Shown: positions 20,201 through 22,995 of the stretch, one piece after another
Layout: each line of letters opens with the position of its first letter
How positions within the stretch are numbered: position 1 is the first letter of the stretch
From: Apostichopus californicus
Taxonomy: Eukaryota > Echinodermata > Holothuroidea > Aspidochirotida > Stichopodidae
DNA: 22,995 nucleotides
Direction: 5' to 3'
NCBI GenBank assembly: GCA_020650975.1
Contig: JAIPMN010013543.1
Coordinates: forward strand, 2,922-25,916
Position numbers and translations under genes: made by a program
The notes under the pieces: model-generated
Database searches by the model: none
Told to the model about the DNA's origin: nothing
Seen by the model: the letters and a program-made list of their open reading frames with translations, nothing else

Positions 20201-22271
20201 GAAGCAACAGAGGCATCCATGGAACACTCACAGGATGAATATCCCGTTCAAATCGATAAACGAGATCACTGTTCCCCGGCGAAATAATATTATAATTGTA
20301 AGAATGAAAACTGAGGACAACAAAGGCTGCCTGAGGATTGCCAGGGAGATGATTAGTACGAACATAGCTATCCATGATTATAAGATGGAAATGGCCCATC
20401 GGGATTGGGAGAATTGTCCAAGGAAAGGATTGCCAGCTTCTGGTTAAATTGTCTTTCGATCAGGACAATATATTCATTTTAAAACATGAAAGGCAGGTGC
20501 ACCAGAAATGATTAATATTTTATCGTAGATGATACAACGAATGTGGATCTCCAAGGAAGGCGAAAGTGGTCGAAGAAGGTCCAAGAATTATTCAAACAGG
20601 GTACCAGGCCGAGGTTCCGTGGAGGATGCTGGAACGCTGCGAATGGGACACAGTACAGACTTGAACATAAAGTAATAAACTCCAGGAATGATTGCCCTCT
20701 GTTCCGCTACTCTTGCTTAGACTGTTTCTTGGAAGAATGTTTTTAGTTTTGTTGTTACTAGGTTACCCAGTTGGCTTTGTCGTCGTACACTTTGCACTTT
20801 ACACTTTGTACTTTGCACTTACATCATGCACTTTGTGGGGTTTTGCCTTATTGATTTGGAACGTCTGCAGGATGAGATGTGTTTCTGTCTGTTTGATTTC
20901 ATCGTTATTACTTTTGTTCCTTTTTACCTCCTTCGTTGTTATCTTCTAAGCAAAAACCTACCCTTTACAGTCACATTTGTGTACTCACCTTACCTTTTCC
21001 TCTCACTGAGCCCAACATTCTTATTATGCAATATTTCTAGTAATAGAAATAGCACTCGATTTACAGTTTATTACTTATAATGCAAGAGGGCTCAGGCACA
21101 GGCTAGTTTTACCATTTCAGATGTCAAATTTCATTATTATTCAATGTGGTATTATACATAGAATTATTGCGACATATTAATATTAATATATTATTATTAA
21201 TATTAAAATTAATATTAATATTAATATTTGGTATGGGAAAAGCAAATGACGGTCATTGTTCCTTTTGTAAGACAAACATGGAATCTCTGGAACCTGTTCT
21301 GGGATTGCCAAAACAAATCGTTTTTTTAAGAAAACAATGTTTCTTTGAAAAACACAAGATATTTTTTTTTCGGTTTTGGGAGAGGTTGAATCCACCCAGA
21401 TAATTCTTTTAATTTTATACGTGAAAAATGATATCTACCAGACCAGCCCTAATAATCAGAGTTTATATTTATATCTATATTTTTATATTGTACCAAATGA
21501 GCAATATGAATGCACTTTGTAAAGGTTGAACTTAATAATAAATATTAATATATTTACAATAGTTATTAATTAATAACTTCTTTTGTCATGTTTCAGAAAC
21601 AAAGGGCGGGATGAGAGTACCATAGATCTACACGGCCTGCACGCTAACGAGGCCATACAGGTGCTCCAACGCACCATTGAGGAGAAAATGAACACAATCA
21701 AGTACTCCAGCCCTTACTTACGCCCCTCCACCCATCTGTTCATCATCACCGGTAGGGGTAACAACAGTAAAGGTGGAGTGGCACGAGTGAAGCCAGCAGT
21801 TCAGCGGTATCTCAAATCAAAAGGTTTCAAGTGAGTTACCAAACCTAGTATAAAGATACGTCAGAATACTTGAATGTGGTCACCGCTCACCACTGATTAA
21901 GTCTGAGGTATCTGGGAGAGGAGTGTCATGGCAGGGGGTGGCAGTGGGTGGCAGGAGTGTTTCTGTAATGTTTGCATGTTGAGTGTGATGGCAACTAGCC
22001 TACTTTTAAAGAACTGTCAACAGTCAACTACTTTAAAATGTCATTTTTGTCATCCATTAAGTTACTTCTGTTGAAGTCTGTGTTTAGCCAAAGTTAAGTT
22101 TGTAGTACAATAAACATTCTGGTGTATTCCAGACACATCGAGACCAGAGTTTATCCGGGTATGGAAGAAAGCTCAACGATAATGGTTCTTATAGGTTATT
22201 GTATTGTGTGGCTTTATTCTCTGTGTTATAGTAGTATAATGTGTCTTAAAAGATCATATACTATTCTGTAA
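2132..22271 (+). CDS. N4BP2: N4BP2-like protein: P-loop kinase, CUE-like, DUF1771 and Smr nuclease domains (5' partial, 12 exons)
   Basis: Join of 2132-2259, 3803-3891, 4006-4082, 6541-10394, 12322-12456, 12878-13101, 14415-14539, 16667-16904, 18050-18211, 19168-19235, 21597-21830 and 22133-22271. Every intron has GT..AG ends and every junction is in phase, giving about 1,823 residues and a TAA stop, close to the roughly 1,770 of human N4BP2 although the N-terminus is missing. Seen: kinase signature STDDFF, DNTN and LARRN segments, CUE-like bundles, DUF1771, and an Smr domain with DLHGL and TGRGN. Known of the family: the P-loop part of human N4BP2 has polynucleotide 5'-kinase activity, and yeast Cue2 and worm NONU-1 cut mRNA at stalled, collided ribosomes with the Smr domain while CUE domains recognise ubiquitin. 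Inferred: a cytoplasmic no-go-decay endonuclease. No PPxY motif (NEDD4 WW ligand) is visible in this part. Upstream exons, including Walker A and probably an N-terminal CUE, lie outside the window. Confidence 0.93.
2340..2700 (+). repeat. Two diverged GGTCA-repeat copies
   Basis: First patch: aggtcaagggtcaactcaat at about 2422 and caaggtcaaaatg plus tgaggtcac at 2518-2545. Second patch: ggtatgtggatccaacttag, gaaccctgttgcttttgtag and an exact aggtcaaaggtca at 2671-2683. The order of words matches the unit of the satellite at 10480-11930. The short reading frame over 2373-2573 is repeat sequence, not a gene. Confidence 0.65.
2697..2945. repeat. Cluster of tandem and inverted repeats around a caagaagcccaag word
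   Basis: 2708-2757 reads gcaagaagcccaagtagcta ... ggtaatatactac. Its reverse complement recurs at about 2792-2850 (gggcttcttgcagtatatta ... atagttacttaggcttc), and further degenerate reverse copies follow to 2945 (agctacttggggttaatgca, tgtattacct). A transcript of this stretch could fold into a hairpin with about 50-bp arms. Confidence 0.7.
3413..3437 (+). other. Duplicated splice acceptor (decoy copy of the exon b boundary)
   Basis: Twenty-five bases here, from aacttttgtatctg to ttgcagccaaa, are identical to 3783-3807, which is the polypyrimidine-like tract, acceptor and first five coding bases of the next real exon. Use of this copy would read A K C K K K and reach a TAG at 3489-3491. See findings. 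Confidence 0.8.
3803..3891 (+). CDS. N4BP2: N4BP2 exon b: kinase segment with DNTN
   Basis: Acceptor gttgcag, donor atg|gtgagt at 3892. Reads [19 protein letters not shown] and then [10 protein letters not shown]. The hydrophobic strand ending in DNTN is a conserved mark of the N4BP2 kinase-like domain, comparable to the D-x-T-N segment of T4-type polynucleotide kinases. Two bases complete the split alanine codon from the exon before; it ends in phase 0. Confidence 0.93.
3892..4005 (+). other. Short intron
   Basis: 114 bases, gtgagt to tttttacag. Plain AT-rich intron without repeats. Confidence 0.9.
4006..4082 (+). CDS. N4BP2: N4BP2 exon c: kinase segment [10 protein letters not shown]
   Basis: Acceptor ttttacag, donor ag|gtgagg. 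Reads [17 protein letters not shown] and then REKVGELA, ending two bases into an arginine codon. The xxEPxTPW pattern after a hydrophobic strand is characteristic of N4BP2-type kinase domains. Confidence 0.93.
4437..6116. mobile_element. Non-autonomous hAT-type DNA transposon, 1,680 bp
   Basis: Starts tagggttgggcgatat and ends with its exact reverse complement atatcgcccaaccct plus a, so the terminal inverted repeats match over 16 bases; beyond that both ends are rich in ttatcgcgata words. It is flanked by the direct repeat tgaacaag at 4429-4436 and 6117-6124, an 8-bp target duplication as made by the hAT superfamily. No open frame of useful length lies inside, so it needs a transposase from elsewhere. 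The empty site can be read from neighbouring array units (ttttatgaacaagataactt at copy 1), which confirms the boundaries. Confidence 0.9.
4536..4722. other. GC-rich block inside the hAT element
   Basis: In otherwise AT-rich DNA this stretch carries the palindrome gtgttcgcgaacac (4540s), a second copy of cagcgaacacacc, gcacgcgttgcgtgcg, and several ggggtcaagggg/ggccccgg words. It resembles short GC-rich repeats scattered in invertebrate genomes and may be a nested insertion; I could not find clean target duplications around it. Confidence 0.5.
6541..10394 (+). CDS. N4BP2: N4BP2 exon d: end of kinase domain, long disordered region, two CUE-like bundles
   Basis: Giant exon of 3,854 bases, acceptor gtcttcag, donor acag|gtgagt at 10395; no stop in 1,284 codons. 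It starts [19 protein letters not shown] (from 6542), closing the kinase domain. About 750 residues of Ser/Thr/Lys/Asn-rich, low-complexity, presumably disordered sequence follow. A first CUE-like segment lies at 8882-9008 ([20 protein letters not shown], then a helix ending WASEVLVEL) and a second at 9323-9445 ([20 protein letters not shown]). Then comes a basic stretch with an RS-like patch ([20 protein letters not shown], about 9810-9870). The last residues, [19 protein letters not shown], begin a conserved linker continued in the next exon. The initiator-like ATG at 6581 is internal, not the start. Short frames on the opposite strand are shadows. Confidence 0.93.
8882..9008 (+). other. CUE-like ubiquitin-binding domain 1
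   Basis: About 42 residues. CUE domains are three-helix bundles in which a Met-Phe-Pro motif in the first loop and a di-leucine in the last helix contact ubiquitin. Here the equivalent residues are I-F-P in [11 protein letters not shown] and the A-x-x-VLVEL at the end, separated by the usual ~25 residues including V-x-x-xL-x-x-C-x-GD-V. Family assignment by pattern only. Confidence 0.7.
9323..9445 (+). other. CUE-like ubiquitin-binding domain 2
   Basis: [20 protein letters not shown] followed by [18 protein letters not shown]. The YP-D-I-x-x-x-x-V-x-x-LLE-x-N-GGN-F spacing fits a CUE/UBA fold, with Y-P replacing F-P. It lies about 105 residues after the first bundle. Confidence 0.65.
10480..11930 (+). 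repeat. GGTCA satellite, about ten units of 130-145 bp with a higher-order duplication
   Basis: Each unit has the same word order: gtaaacacgatatctcaaga, gggcagacctatttcat, a ggtgtgtagaagtaccacat word, gagtacaagaagcctattgt, tttttggtggaggtcaaagg, tcatttggggtcaccagggg, tcaaattgtgaaaacc. Units are 80-95 percent alike by eye. A multi-unit block starting at 10793 recurs at 11361 (offset 568, then 552 after a 16-base deletion at about 11423) and is nearly identical through 11345/11890. Exact aggtcaaaggtca occurs at 11313-11325 and 11865-11877. Confidence 0.95.
12188..12203 (+). repeat. Poly-C run of 16
   Basis: Sixteen consecutive cytosines in an intron. Prone to length change and to G-quadruplex on the opposite strand; may also be miscounted in assembly. 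Confidence 0.9.
12322..12456 (+). CDS. N4BP2: N4BP2 exon e: conserved linker and start of coiled coil
   Basis: Acceptor tttctaag, donor caag|gttagt. Reads [20 protein letters not shown], then [20 protein letters not shown] and MMKQ plus one base. Joined to the preceding [12 protein letters not shown], it forms the conserved segment found between the central region and DUF1771 in N4BP2 proteins, with an alternating L-x-V-x-L-x-LAK-x-I-x-x-x-W pattern; its function is not known to me. The end is highly charged and helical. Confidence 0.9.
12457..12877 (+). other. Intron without recognisable elements
   Basis: 421 bases, gttagt to aaaccag. AT-rich; I see no repeat, RNA gene or exon in it. Confidence 0.85.
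12878..13101 (+). CDS. N4BP2: N4BP2 exon f: charged coiled coil with an MIU-like motif
   Basis: Acceptor aaaccag, donor atgcag|gtattg. Reads [20 protein letters not shown] and a further Lys/Glu/Gln-rich helix, then a Ser-rich linker and [31 protein letters not shown] fits the acidic-x-x-LA-x-x-L-x-x-E pattern of an inverted ubiquitin-interacting motif (MIU). Read-through beyond the donor adds 15 residues and a stop at 13146, so intron retention would truncate the protein before the nuclease. Confidence 0.88.
13150..13530 (+). repeat. Interrupted copy of the GGTCA family with its (TG)n leader
   Basis: taatcataacctatg and catgatggcttgtgtg at 13150-13184 match 10427-10460 at the head of the satellite; then, after an insert, gtgtgtgtgtgtgtgaga, tgtaaacatgatgtctcaag, aggcaaaggtcatttggggg and tttggaaacctgtaaatgcg follow in satellite order. 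Both this copy and the satellite start within about 60 bases of an exon. Confidence 0.75.
13196..13345. mobile_element. Possible small inverted-repeat element (about 150 bp)
   Basis: Bounded by gaccgaggac (13196-13205) and its reverse complement gtcctcggtc (13336-13345), with an additional gtcctcgg at about 13226. It interrupts a GGTCA-family copy, which supports an insertion. No clear target duplication was found, so the class is open. Confidence 0.45.
13927..14015. repeat. TA/TACA-rich microsatellite
   Basis: Runs of ata, tatatacata and acatatatttaca with little else; related ataca-rich sequence recurs at 14205-14262 on the far side of the SINE-like piece. Confidence 0.85.
14025..14270 (+). 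mobile_element. SINE-like fragment with a tRNA-type B box
   Basis: cccggttcgagtc at 14033-14045 matches the RNA polymerase III internal B box (GGTTCGANTCC-type). About 150 bases of unique body follow, including a small hairpin ggctttgataagcc at 14153-14166, and an ataca-repeat tail. No A box is seen, so the 5' part is lost or diverged. Assignment rests on the B box and tail only. Confidence 0.4.
14415..14539 (+). CDS. N4BP2: N4BP2 exon g: first half of a third CUE/UBA-like segment
   Basis: Acceptor ctttcag, donor aa|gtaagt at 14540. Reads [20 protein letters not shown] and then [22 protein letters not shown], ending two bases into a codon. [14 protein letters not shown] has the YP-G-[LV]-x-x-x-x-L-x-x-IF pattern of a ubiquitin-binding helix bundle whose second half is in the next exon. 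Confidence 0.88.
14860..15015 (-). repeat. Reverse-strand copy of the GGTCA repeat
   Basis: Reverse complement reads gaggtcaaaggt after ttttggtgg (14861-14880 on +), and the region also has ctccgtgagatatcat, gacttctactgacc and ttgaccctgc, the reverse of gatatctca, ggtca and ggggtca words of the satellite unit. Confidence 0.7.
15420..15960. repeat. Short degenerate repeat, about 20-bp words (cacactagtgtagcccca)
   Basis: Some twenty-five imperfect copies of cccacactagtgtagcccca / gcagcccaacacatgtgtag. A longer period is visible: caaactagtgttatttatca at about 15601 recurs as caaactattgttctttatca at about 15767, followed in both by tttgtg(c/t)atgctc and agccccataccaatgc-type words. The 77-residue reverse frame over this stretch is translated repeat. 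Confidence 0.85.
15925..16190. repeat. About 65-bp degenerate tandem repeat
   Basis: Units around 15925, 16025, 16085 and 16140 share ccaacac(a/t)tgtgtttatc, a gcac or gcatac word, and tctagttact(t/c)aaag. They grow out of the previous short-repeat field (agcccaacacatg). Confidence 0.65.
16667..16904 (+). CDS. N4BP2: N4BP2 exon h: end of third CUE/UBA-like segment and acidic poly-Asp run
   Basis: Acceptor tttcctctag, donor gat|gtaagt at 16905. The first base completes an Asn codon; the reading is [18 protein letters not shown], the last helix of the segment begun in the exon before. A polar linker ([16 protein letters not shown]) follows, and the exon closes with [13 protein letters not shown] continuing in Asp to the splice site, 15 acidic residues among the last 17. 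The Asp run is coded by a GAT/GAC microsatellite that touches the donor. I preferred this acceptor over cttacag (16639) and tgcag (16606) because only it keeps frame. Confidence 0.87.
16936..17148. mobile_element. Short retroposon-like insertion (213 bp) with 13-bp target duplication
   Basis: gagatatattatt occurs at 16923-16935 and again at 17149-17161, directly bounding the insert. Inside are an A-rich start (aaaataaaaataaaaat), a (ttct)n run, and near the end cctttgaagaagatcctgct with aggatcgaaacatcagg. The gatcct-gct-aggatc hairpin flanked by gaaga and gaaac resembles sequences found at the ends of Penelope-like and other retroelements. A target duplication of this length points to retroposition rather than a cut-and-paste transposon. 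Confidence 0.65.
17091..17128 (+). ncRNA. Hammerhead-like core motif (degenerate)
   Basis: Reads ttgaaga, then a 6-bp hairpin gatcct/aggatc with loop gct (17102-17116), then gaaac. The hammerhead ribozyme core is CUGANGA, stem II, GAAA; here the first C is U and one extra A precedes stem II, so activity is doubtful. Both strands are palindrome-like, and the reverse strand shows cctgatgtttc before the same hairpin. Confidence 0.3.
17718..17955. repeat. 38-bp tandem repeat, six copies
   Basis: tcattgatcactc(a/g)gtggt recurs at 17725, 17763, 17801, 17839, 17877 and 17915, exactly 38 bases apart, with tactcactttgattgacc between. Some units contain the palindrome tgaccggtca. Non-coding, about 100 bases before the DUF1771 exon. 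Confidence 0.95.
18050..18211 (+). CDS. N4BP2: N4BP2 exon i: DUF1771
   Basis: Acceptor ctgtgcag, donor caa|gtaaga at 18212; 54 codons in phase 0. Reads [20 protein letters not shown] and then [21 protein letters not shown]-x-x-yR-xEA-x-x-x-x-x-R-x-xCf-x-KA-x-eA-fr-x-G-x-x-x-A-x-yyS is the DUF1771 signature, a helical hairpin that always sits directly before the Smr domain in this family. The ORF continuing past the donor runs into a transposon and is not coding. Confidence 0.95.
18212..19167 (+). other. Intron with a MITE
   Basis: A 354-bp inverted-repeat element begins 22 bases after the donor (18234-18587). 18600-19167 shows nothing recognisable. Acceptor tacccgcag at 19167. Confidence 0.85.
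18234..18587. mobile_element. piggyBac-like MITE between TTAA sites, 354 bp
   Basis: TTAA at 18230-18233 and 18588-18591. The ends aggtctgct and agcagatct are inverted and open about 75-bp imperfect inverted repeats: tatagcacgctat with attacgtaatcgacctgc on the left pairs with gcaggtcgattacgta and tatagcgtgctata on the right. A second, inner inverted pair (actttgtgtaaac near 18379 and gtttacacaaag near 18438) makes most of the element foldable. No coding capacity. TTAA target and size fit non-autonomous piggyBac-type elements. Confidence 0.8.
19168..19235 (+). CDS. N4BP2: N4BP2 exon j: end of DUF1771
   Basis: Acceptor cccgcag, donor gacag|gtaggt. Reads [22 protein letters not shown] and two bases of an Arg codon. 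G-x-x-h-x-x-x-m-x-x-AN-x-x-A-x-x-xI is the second DUF1771 helix leading straight into the Smr domain. Confidence 0.94.
19900..21580 (+). mobile_element. Decayed LINE (non-LTR retrotransposon), L1-like ORF1 and both ends of ORF2
   Basis: ORF1 remains, in several frames: a coiled-coil piece [20 protein letters not shown] (20096-20155) then a stop; an RNA-binding core [18 protein letters not shown] with [20 protein letters not shown] (about 20270-20390); after a frameshift [20 protein letters not shown]; and a C-terminal piece [20 protein letters not shown] with [14 protein letters not shown] (20540-20650). An endonuclease-like start follows at 21063-21090 ([11 protein letters not shown]). The next recognisable piece is the very end of ORF2, [13 protein letters not shown] followed after a shift by LFWDCQNKS (21254-21325), so nearly all of the endonuclease and the reverse transcriptase are missing. 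The exact ends are uncertain; the AATAATAAATATT stretch near 21534 may be its tail. Confidence 0.75.
21166..21231. repeat. ATT/TAATAT-rich microsatellite
   Basis: Alternating tattaat and attaatatt words, placed exactly where the internal part of LINE ORF2 is missing. Confidence 0.85.
21597..21830 (+). CDS. N4BP2: N4BP2 exon k: Smr nuclease domain
   Basis: Acceptor gtttcag, donor caa|gtgagt at 21831. The Arg split across the junction is followed by [20 protein letters not shown]. It has the two Smr signatures: D-L-H-G-L at 21625-21639 and T-G-R-G-N-N at 21748-21765. Known of the family: the Asp and His of D-x-H and the Arg of the GRGN loop are needed for RNA cleavage by yeast Cue2 and worm NONU-1. 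All three residues are present here, so the nuclease looks intact. [20 protein letters not shown] closes the exon, typical of eukaryotic N4BP2 Smr domains. Confidence 0.96.
21831..22132 (+). other. Last intron
   Basis: 302 bases, gtgagt to tattccag. A short GGCAG-rich patch (tggcagggggtggcagtggg, 21928-21955) is the only structure. Confidence 0.85.
22133..22271 (+). CDS. N4BP2: N4BP2 terminal exon: end of Smr domain plus hydrophobic tail
   Basis: Acceptor tattccag; the first base completes Lys. Reads [20 protein letters not shown], then [20 protein letters not shown] and SYTIL with TAA at 22269-22271. TIMVLI fits the last beta strand with which Smr domains normally end, a few residues before the stop. 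Here about 26 further, mostly hydrophobic residues follow. Either this is a real extension, or the coding exon ends at a donor such as atag|gttatt (22194) and another exon follows. The acceptor and frame are sound; the tail is less certain. Confidence 0.75.
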
Positions 22272-22995
22272 TAGGCTCAGTTTTTGAAGAGGAAGAATAG
22301 ACCTGTCTTGGTTGAAAGGTGCAAGCATTTGCTGTGACTTATGACACAATAGGATAACGATCTGTTTCACATTGACCTAATTCTGATTGCTTAACACATG
22401 AGGGAGGGGGGGGGGAAGGGGGGGTGTTAGGGTTAGTTACTTTACTTGTCCTTGATGACCTGAGCTTCTCGTAACTATTTTGGGTTTCTAGTTTTTAAAA
22501 TGCTTGACTTTATAATCTTTGTTGTTTAATAATTTTTCATCTCATTTTATAGCCCCTTTTACCTTGTTCCAAATTTTAAAAAACTTATGGCTCAATGCTG
22601 AACTAAGTTGAATGATGTGGGGCTGTGCAATGAACAGGATAAGACGTATTCTTACACTATTATCGCACTTTTACAATGTCATCAACACACAAGAGAAACT
22701 TTGTGTCCGTCAATAACCAATCTTTCATCACAAAACCAAATTCTGTGCAAGTGGCAGAAATGTTTAACAAATGCAATTTTTTTTGTACAGCATTCTTGAA
22801 CATAACACCTCATATTATGTTATGTGATTAATAATTCATAGACATATAATTGTTCCGTTATTACCGGTGCATACATTATAGTGCATAGATTGTGCTAAGT
22901 GAAAATACTAGAGATTCTAACAGTGTGTGAGGGTACAATGCCATCAGAACATCAAAAAACAGCGACAGCCCCAAAATGCTAGTCCTGAATAACAT
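22272..22995 (+). other. Probable 3' UTR and downstream sequence
   Basis: AT-rich with no canonical AATAAA visible in the part following the stop codon; the only AATAAA nearby (22110) is in the last intron. Contains a G-rich tract at 22401-22427. The 63-residue frame at 22608-22799 has no family resemblance and no supporting signals. Confidence 0.6.
22401..22438 (+). repeat. G-rich tract with telomere-like end
   Basis: gagggaggggggggggaagg then ggggggtgttagggttag. Four or more G runs of at least three within 40 bases could form a G-quadruplex in the transcript or on this strand. Confidence 0.8.

Larger units (their letters stand above)
19236..21596 (+). other. Intron holding a decayed LINE
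   Basis: 19236-19890 shows no recognisable element. About 19900-21580 is the remains of a non-LTR retrotransposon in the same direction as the gene. Ends in catgtttcag at 21596. Confidence 0.8.

Noticed and set aside
20692..21080. Overlapping hydrophobic frames of 84-85 residues
   Set aside because: They lie in the T-rich spacer between ORF1 and ORF2 of the decayed LINE and in degenerate tactttgcacttt repeats.
22427..22438. Telomere repeat
   Set aside because: Only one and a half ttaggg-like units occur at the edge of a G run; no array.

Overview
The window is animal nuclear DNA. It holds one interrupted protein-coding gene on the + strand, with long AT-rich introns, consensus GT..AG splice sites, several private tandem repeats and decayed transposons. 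The style of the intron repeats (GGTCA-rich arrays) and of the LINE suggests a marine invertebrate, probably an echinoderm or another invertebrate deuterostome. That placement is inference; no ribosomal or mitochondrial marker is present.

The gene is a NEDD4-binding protein 2 (N4BP2) homologue. I rebuilt twelve exons by eye: 2132-2259, 3803-3891, 4006-4082, 6541-10394, 12322-12456, 12878-13101, 14415-14539, 16667-16904, 18050-18211, 19168-19235, 21597-21830 and 22133-22271. All eleven junctions keep the reading frame and give about 1,823 residues before a TAA stop. In order the protein has: most of a P-loop polynucleotide-kinase-like domain (the Walker A exon lies left of the window), a very large disordered central exon with two CUE-like ubiquitin-binding helices bundles, a conserved linker and charged coiled coil with a possible MIU motif, a third CUE/UBA-like segment, an acidic poly-Asp run, the DUF1771 helical region, and a C-terminal Smr nuclease domain with its DLH and GRGN motifs intact. 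This is the layout of the no-go-decay endonuclease family (yeast Cue2, worm NONU-1, human N4BP2): ubiquitin binders that dock on collided ribosomes plus an Smr nuclease that cuts the mRNA.

Almost every long intron carries a different repeat. 1-441: 61-bp tandem repeat. 2340-2950: GGTCA-type and inverted repeats, followed by a duplicated decoy splice acceptor at 3413-3437. 4290-6328: a 90-bp tandem array split by a 1,680-bp non-autonomous hAT transposon with perfect 8-bp target duplication. 10480-11930: GGTCA satellite with a higher-order duplication. 13150-14270: diverged copies, a small inverted-repeat element and a SINE-like piece. 14860-16190: reverse GGTCA copy and two families of short repeats. 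16936-17148: short retroposon-like insert with a 13-bp target duplication and a hammerhead-like hairpin. 17718-17955: 38-bp repeat. 18234-18587: piggyBac-like MITE between TTAA sites. About 19900-21580: decayed LINE with ORF1 and both ends of ORF2 but an internal deletion.

No tRNA, rRNA, CRISPR or bacterial feature is present. The most noteworthy points are the ribosome-rescue nuclease with an expanded set of predicted ubiquitin-binding modules, its unusual hydrophobic C-terminal tail after the Smr domain, and the duplicated splice acceptor that could create a poison exon inside the kinase domain.
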